DNA from: Clostridium sp. D53t1_180928_C8
GTDB lineage: Bacteria; Bacillota; Clostridia; Clostridiales; Clostridiaceae
Direction: 5' to 3'
Length of the DNA stretch: 60,556 nt
Assembly (NCBI RefSeq): GCF_015667795.1
Contig: NZ_JADPEL010000019.1
Location: forward strand, 1 to 60,556
Shown: positions 56,437-60,556 of the stretch, piece by piece
How the letters are laid out: every line of letters starts with the position of its first letter
Position numbering within the stretch: position 1 is the stretch's first letter
The notes under the pieces: generated by a model
What the model saw: only the letters and a program-made list of their open reading frames with translations
Databases searched by the model: none
Told to the model about the DNA's origin: nothing
Made by a program: the position numbers and the translations under genes

Positions 56437-56705
56437 ATAAAACTGCTAACTAAAGCTTAAATGCCGTGATGCCGAAAATTAATGATATAACCTCCATTAA
56501 GTAATATAATTTCGCTAAGAATTTATATTATTATTTCCATAAAAATAGCTAAAGCTTCGAAGCTCCTAATGGTCGCCTCAGCTTCTTAACGCTAGTTTTA
56601 TTACAATAATAATTAAATTATAAAGCTTATTATATGATACTTTCTTCCGGTGATATCATTAATTTTTCTCTATCACTGGCTTTAAAGCTTAAGTCTGCAA
56701 TTTAA
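56437..56705. repeat. Large imperfect palindrome between kdpC and kdpD
   Basis: The left arm AAGCTTAAATGCCGTGATG...AAAATTAATGATATAACC (56454-56492) is the inverse of the right arm GGTGATATCATTAATTTTT...TATCACTGGCTTTAAAGCTT (56649-56690), with only a few mismatches and small indels. Weaker pairing extends outward (AAACTGC against GCAATTT) and inward through AT-rich DNA to a central AAAATAGC.../...GCTAGTTTT region with several AGCTTC blocks. There is no open reading frame of note. It resembles a MITE-like element or a very long RNA hairpin. Confidence 0.7.
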
Positions 56706-56721
56706 GCCGAATTTTCCTAAA

Positions 56722-56763
56722 GTTAACTACTCCTGCTACAAATTTATAGTAGGAGTCGTTAAC
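56722..56763 (+). repeat. Hairpin related to the element at 60473
   Basis: GTTAACTACTCCTGCTA pairs with TAGTAGGAGTCGTTAAC (15 of 17 positions). Its core, CTACAAATTTATAGTAGG, resembles the hairpin at 60473-60502 (CCTACGTTGTAAAATTATAGTAGG), suggesting a dispersed repeat family. Confidence 0.6.
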
Positions 56764-56786
56764 TATAAGTCGGAGAAATAAGAAAA

Positions 56787-56875
56787 ACAGTGAAGAGAAA
56801 AAATGAAATATAAATTCAAAGCGAAAATTTCACAGCTTACCGGAAAAGTAATATTCCATTTTTCATTCTCACTGT
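56787..56875 (+). repeat. Third inverted repeat in the kdpC-kdpD gap
   Basis: ACAGTGAAGAGAAAAAATG (56787-56805) and CATTTTTCATTCTCACTGT (56857-56875) pair with a few mismatches, extended by AAATAT/ATATTC. The 39-base loop contains AGCTTACCGG. It ends 71 bases before the kdpD start codon and so would lie in its leader mRNA. Confidence 0.6.
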
Positions 56876-56946
56876 ATTTCGCAATTTATTTATGGTGTGT
56901 AATTAGAAGCATAAGAATATATTCATATTATTTTGGGGTGATAATA

Positions 56947-59664
56947 ATGATGGAAGAGGATAATAGGCCTAATTCCAGGCAATTACTAAAGATGGTAGAA
57001 AATGAAGAGGGGTATTTAAAAAGGGGAAAGTTAAAGATATTTTTTGGATATGCAGCTGGTGTAGGAAAAACCTATGCTATGCTTCAAGAGGCTCATGAAT
57101 TAAAAAATAATAATGTTGATGTTGTAGTAGGATATGTTGAAAGACATACAAGAAAAGATACCCTAGAATTAATTAATGGTTTAGATGTTTTAAGTACAAG
57201 AAAAATTAATTATAAAGGTGTAGAAATTCATGAATTTGATCTTAATGCTGCATTAGAAAGAAGTCCGGAGGTATTGCTAGTAGATGAATTACCACATACT
57301 AATCCCCCGAGGTTTAGGCATAAAAAAAGATGGCAGGATATTGAGGAGCTTTTAGATGCTGGAATAAATGTTTATACTACATTAAATGTTCAACATTTAG
57401 AAAGTTTGAATGATGTTATAGCAAGTATTACTGGTGTTTTTGTTAAAGAAACAGTACCAGATTATATTGTAGATAGAGCTGATAAGATAGAACTTATAGA
57501 TATAGCTACAGGGGATTTAAGAACTAGATTTGATGAAGGTAAGATATATAAAAAGGAAAATGTAGATAAAGCGAAAAAAAATTTTTTTACTGATGATAAT
57601 CTGAAGGCTTTAAGAGAGTTATCGCTAAGAAAAACTGCTGATACAGTTAATAGTGTGGTACAAATATCTAGGTTATCTAAAGGTAATATAAATATACTTC
57701 CAACAAAGGAAAAAATAGTTGCATGTATAAGTGGGTCGCCATCTTCGGCAACTGTTATTAGAACAGCGGCTAGAATGGCTTCATCATTTAAAACACAGTG
57801 GATTGCTTTATATGTAGGTAATTTAAATTCTAAAAATATGATAGATGAAGAGAAGAAAAGGTTAAGAGAACATATAAAGTTAGCAGAGAGATTGGGTGCT
57901 ATAGTTGAAATAGTTCATGGTGATGATATTGTTGATACTATTATTAAGTTTTGTAATTATAGGAATATAACTAAGATAATAATAGGCAGAAATGTTATAA
58001 GTAAAAAGACATTATTAAAAGTAAATAGAAAAGATATAGTAGATAAATTAATAGAAAAGGTTAAGCATATTGAGGTACAGGTTATACCAACTTCAATAGA
58101 GCCAATGCCTAAAAATAAAGTTAAATTTAATATTAAGGATAAAACATTAAAGGATAAATTATCTTTTAATAAGAAAGATATCATTATTGCAATTATATTT
58201 TCTGTATTAGCAACAAGTATAGCAATTATTATAAATTATTTAGGATTTGCAGAAGCTAATATATTATTAGTATATATATTAGCAATATTATTTATTTCAG
58301 TTAATACTAAAGGATATGCAATTGGGGTAATATTTGCTTTTATAAATGTCATATGTTTTAATTTTTTCTTTACACATCCAAGGTTAACCCTACAGTTTGA
58401 TGATCCTACTTATTTAGTTACTTTTCCGTTTTTTGTACTGGTTGCAACTATAACATCAACTCTTACTACTAGAATTAAAGAGCAATCTGATATATTTGAA
58501 AAACGTGAGGAAGCAGCTCAAATGTTATATCAAATAAGTAGAAGTTTTATTAATTTATCAGGAGAAGAAAATATAATTAATACTGGTATTACTCATCTTG
58601 CACAAGGATTAAAAAGGGATACTATATTTTATGAATCGAAGAATTGTGGATTGACTGGAGACTATATTATAAAAAGGATAAATGATAATCCTAGCCAAGA
58701 TCAATTAAGTAACGAAAAGAATTTTGAAATTGCATATTGGGTATTGAATAATAGAAAAAGGGCAGGGAGAGGAACAGATACTCATAATGGAAGTGAGGTA
58801 TATTATATACCAATAATAGTTAAAGAGAAAATATTTGGGGTGCTTGGAGTTTTCTTTGGAAATGATGATGTTGATAAAGATGATATGAGTTTAATTGAAG
58901 CAGTAGTAGCACAAATGTCATTAGCCTTAGATAGAGAAGAGCTAGTTAAAGAAAAAGAAAAAACTAAGTTGGAATTTGAAAGAGAACAATTAAGAAGCAA
59001 TTTATTAAGAGCAATTTCCCATGATTTAAGGACTCCATTAACTGGTATTGCTGGATCTAGTAGCTTAATTTTATCTTCTTATGATGAGCTAAACAAAGAT
59101 ATTATCATTGAACTTATAAAAGAAATTAATGATGATTCAGAGTGGCTAATAAGATTAGTTGAAAATTTATTAAGTATGACAAAAATAGAAAGTGGAAAGT
59201 TAGAAATTAAAAAAAATCCAGAAATGGTTGAAGAAATACTATCTGAATCTATACACCATTTAAAAAGCAGATTAAATAATCATAAATTAACAGTAGATAT
59301 GCCAGAAGAGGTATTATTTGTACCAATGGATGGGAAACTCATAGAACAAGTAATAATTAATTTAGTTGATAATGCAGTTAAATATACTCCTGAAGGATCA
59401 TTACTAAATATAAATGTTTATAGAAAAAAGAATAATGTTTATTTTGAGATAAGTGATAATGGACCAGGAATAAATAAAGAGGATATTAAACATTTATTCG
59501 AGATCTTTTATAAAGGAAATAAAAATAATCCAGATTCTAGAAGAGGAGTAGGATTAGGTTTGTCAATATGTAAATCTATTATTTTCGCTCATGGTGGAGA
59601 AATAAGAGTTAAGAATAATGAAACAGGTGGAGCAACATTTATATTCACATTACCTGTTGATTAA
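56947..59664 (+). CDS. kdpD: Osmosensitive potassium-channel sensor histidine kinase KdpD
   Basis: 905 residues from ATG 56947 (the next codon is also ATG). This start is chosen because GGGGTGA lies about 7 bases upstream; an in-frame ATG at 56803 lies inside a hairpin arm and adds 48 non-family residues. The N-terminal KdpD domain has Walker A GYAAGVGKTYAM and VDELPHTNPP. A universal-stress-protein-like domain follows (KIVACISGSPSSATVIRTAA, IIIGRN). Then come four membrane helices (DUF4118, about 405-510), a GAF-like domain, HisKA with His692 in ISHDLRTPLTG, and HATPase (NLVDNAVKYTP, DNGPGI, GVGLGLSI). It senses K+ or turgor and phosphorylates KdpE. Confidence 0.95.
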   Translation: MMEEDNRPNSRQLLKMVENEEGYLKRGKLKIFFGYAAGVGKTYAMLQEAHELKNNNVDVVVGYVERHTRKDTLELINGLDVLSTRKINYKGVEIHEFDLNAALERSPEVLLVDELPHTNPPRFRHKKRWQDIEELLDAGINVYTTLNVQHLESLNDVIASITGVFVKETVPDYIVDRADKIELIDIATGDLRTRFDEGKIYKKENVDKAKKNFFTDDNLKALRELSLRKTADTVNSVVQISRLSKGNINILPTKEKIVACISGSPSSATVIRTAARMASSFKTQWIALYVGNLNSKNMIDEEKKRLREHIKLAERLGAIVEIVHGDDIVDTIIKFCNYRNITKIIIGRNVISKKTLLKVNRKDIVDKLIEKVKHIEVQVIPTSIEPMPKNKVKFNIKDKTLKDKLSFNKKDIIIAIIFSVLATSIAIIINYLGFAEANILLVYILAILFISVNTKGYAIGVIFAFINVICFNFFFTHPRLTLQFDDPTYLVTFPFFVLVATITSTLTTRIKEQSDIFEKREEAAQMLYQISRSFINLSGEENIINTGITHLAQGLKRDTIFYESKNCGLTGDYIIKRINDNPSQDQLSNEKNFEIAYWVLNNRKRAGRGTDTHNGSEVYYIPIIVKEKIFGVLGVFFGNDDVDKDDMSLIEAVVAQMSLALDREELVKEKEKTKLEFEREQLRSNLLRAISHDLRTPLTGIAGSSSLILSSYDELNKDIIIELIKEINDDSEWLIRLVENLLSMTKIESGKLEIKKNPEMVEEILSESIHHLKSRLNNHKLTVDMPEEVLFVPMDGKLIEQVIINLVDNAVKYTPEGSLLNINVYRKKNNVYFEISDNGPGINKEDIKHLFEIFYKGNKNNPDSRRGVGLGLSICKSIIFAHGGEIRVKNNETGGATFIFTLPVD

Positions 59665-59687
59665 AATTTATAATTAGGAGTGTAATT

Positions 59688-60386
59688 ATGAACAATAATA
59701 CTATGATTTTAGTGGTTGAAGATGAGAAGGCTATTAGAAATTTTATTAGAATATCTCTAGATACTCAGGGGTATAGAGTTATAGAAAGTTCTACTGGTAA
59801 TGAAGCAATGGCATTGACAATGTCATATAATCCAGAGTTAATAATATTAGATTTAGGATTACCAGATATTGACGGAATAGAGGTAATTAGGAAAGTTAGA
59901 GAATTTAAAGATACACCAATTATAATAGTGTCTGCAAGAGGACAAGATAGAGATAAGATAGATGCTTTGGATTTAGGTGCAGATGATTATTTATCAAAGC
60001 CATTTAGTATGGGTGAGCTTCTTGCAAGAGTAAGGGTACTACTAAGAAGAGCTGGTAGAAATAAGGAAGACTTAGAGATAGTAAGAAATTATAGCATTGA
60101 TGGATTAGAAGTAGATTTAGAAAAAAGAAGGATAACGATTCAGGGGGAAGAGGTTCATTTTACTCCAATTGAATTTAAGATATTTGCTTTATTAGTTAAG
60201 CATGCTGGTAAAGTATTAACTCACAATTATATTATTAAAGAAGTGTGGGGAGGAGTAATTGGTGGTGAAAATCAATCTTTAAGAGTTTTTATGGCTAATA
60301 TAAGAAGGAAAATTGAGAAAGAACCGGCAAATCCTAGGTTTTTATTAACAGAAGTTGGTGTTGGATATAGATTAGTAGATGAGTAA
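59688..60386 (+). CDS. kdpE: Response regulator KdpE
   Basis: 232 residues. A receiver domain with the acidic pocket VVEDEKAIRNF, phospho-acceptor Asp55 in ILDLGLPD, IIVSARGQD and the Lys in LSKPFSMGELLARVR is followed by an OmpR-type winged helix (about 130-230, VHFTPIEFKIFALLVKHAGKV, VFMANIRRKIE). LDLGADDYL and the RFLLTEVGVGYRL end match KdpE. It activates kdpFABC on potassium limitation. It starts 23 bases after kdpD with AGGAG. Its stop codon lies in the loop of the terminator. Confidence 0.95.
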   Translation: MNNNTMILVVEDEKAIRNFIRISLDTQGYRVIESSTGNEAMALTMSYNPELIILDLGLPDIDGIEVIRKVREFKDTPIIIVSARGQDRDKIDALDLGADDYLSKPFSMGELLARVRVLLRRAGRNKEDLEIVRNYSIDGLEVDLEKRRITIQGEEVHFTPIEFKIFALLVKHAGKVLTHNYIIKEVWGGVIGGENQSLRVFMANIRRKIEKEPANPRFLLTEVGVGYRLVDE

Positions 60387-60403
60387 ATCTACTAATCTTT
60401 TTA
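60371..60403 (+). terminator. Terminator of kdpDE
   Basis: ATTAGTAGAT pairs perfectly with ATCTACTAAT around the 6-base loop GAGTAA, which contains the kdpE stop codon. CTTTTTATTT follows. Confidence 0.9.
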
Positions 60404-60418
60404 TTTGTATTTAGAATA

Positions 60419-60524
60419 CCACAGGTTCGACCTGTGGTTCCGGAAAGCTTCTAGCGGTGAGTAGAAATAAAAAAACCTACGTTGTAAAATTATAGTAGGT
60501 TTGCCGACCACAACTATAATACAA
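60419..60524 (+). promoter_or_regulatory. Structured leader before the gene at the right edge
   Basis: CCACAGGT-TCG-ACCTGTGG (60419-60437) is a perfect GC-rich hairpin. A second hairpin pairs AAACCTAC (60473-60480) with GTAGGTTT (60495-60502). An alternative pairs TTGTAAAATTATAGT (60482-60496) with ACTATAATACAA (60513-60524), overlapping the ribosome site AAGGAGG (60523-60529). The last two cannot coexist, which suggests control of translation, unless the first is only a copy of the repeat at 56722. Confidence 0.45.
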
Positions 60525-60537
60525 GGAGGTATCCAAT

Positions 60538-60556
60538 ATGGATAATAGTAGTTTAG
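60538..60556 (+). CDS. 5' end of an unidentified gene (partial)
   Basis: ATG at 60538, 8 bases after AAGGAGG. The window ends after M-D-N-S-S-L, so the product is unknown. It lies downstream of a structured leader and of the kdpE terminator. Confidence 0.65.

Overview
The window reads as a chromosomal segment of a low-GC, spore-forming anaerobe of the genus Clostridium in the strict sense. The evidence is very AT-rich intergenic DNA, strong GGAGG ribosome binding sites, A/T-ending codons, a PrkA-YhbH-SpoVR sporulation cluster, rubrerythrin, a cysteine T-box, and a CggR-controlled glycolytic operon. I cannot name the species from sequence alone. There are no rRNA genes, prophage, insertion sequence or CRISPR array, and only one tRNA (Leu-UAA).

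Region by region. 1-1.3 kb: class II fructose-bisphosphate aldolase on the minus strand, plus the first codons of another minus-strand gene. 1.3-7 kb: a PHP phosphoesterase, a 797-residue glycine-rich repeat protein with no export signal, and an orphan sensor kinase, ending at a tRNA-Leu. 7-13.6 kb: a RecQ-type helicase, then prkA-yhbH-spoVR. 13.7-19 kb: rubrerythrin with two unknown small proteins, phosphatidylserine synthase (minus strand), a lipid kinase, a membrane protein, and a soluble MgtE-like CBS protein behind a leader peptide and switchable hairpins. 19-24.6 kb: T-box, cysK, cysE, an epoxyqueuosine reductase-like gene, plsC, nth and ddl, with a tandem 74-base repeat before ddl. 24.7-29 kb: a leaderless GH25 lysozyme with FN3, a VanW protein, trmL and degV. 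29.3-33.8 kb: cggR-gap-pgk-tpiA with a clear CggR operator. 33.9-50.5 kb: three giant LPXTG-anchored glycosidases (GH84, GH20, GH2). 50.6-51.7 kb: a CHASE3-like membrane protein (minus strand). 51.8-60.4 kb: kdpFABC and kdpDE, separated by a large imperfect palindrome. A further gene starts at the right edge.

How they fit together. The three glycosidases share a nearly identical C-terminal scaffold (FIVAR helical repeats, linker, LPKTG, membrane anchor). Together they could strip galactose and N-acetylglucosamine from mucin, N-glycans or hyaluronan at the cell surface. The promoters of the first two carry catabolite-repression-like (cre) sites ending at the -35 box. The released sugars could feed the CggR-controlled glycolytic operon directly upstream. 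The kdp block is a complete high-affinity potassium uptake system with its own two-component regulators.

The best candidates for something undescribed are: the leader-peptide and alternative-hairpin switch before the MgtE-like gene (17614-17726); the unsecreted AGIGGG-repeat protein with a sigma-K-like promoter (2237-4683); the roughly 270-base palindrome between kdpC and kdpD; and the unclassified leader RNA before the GH20 gene.
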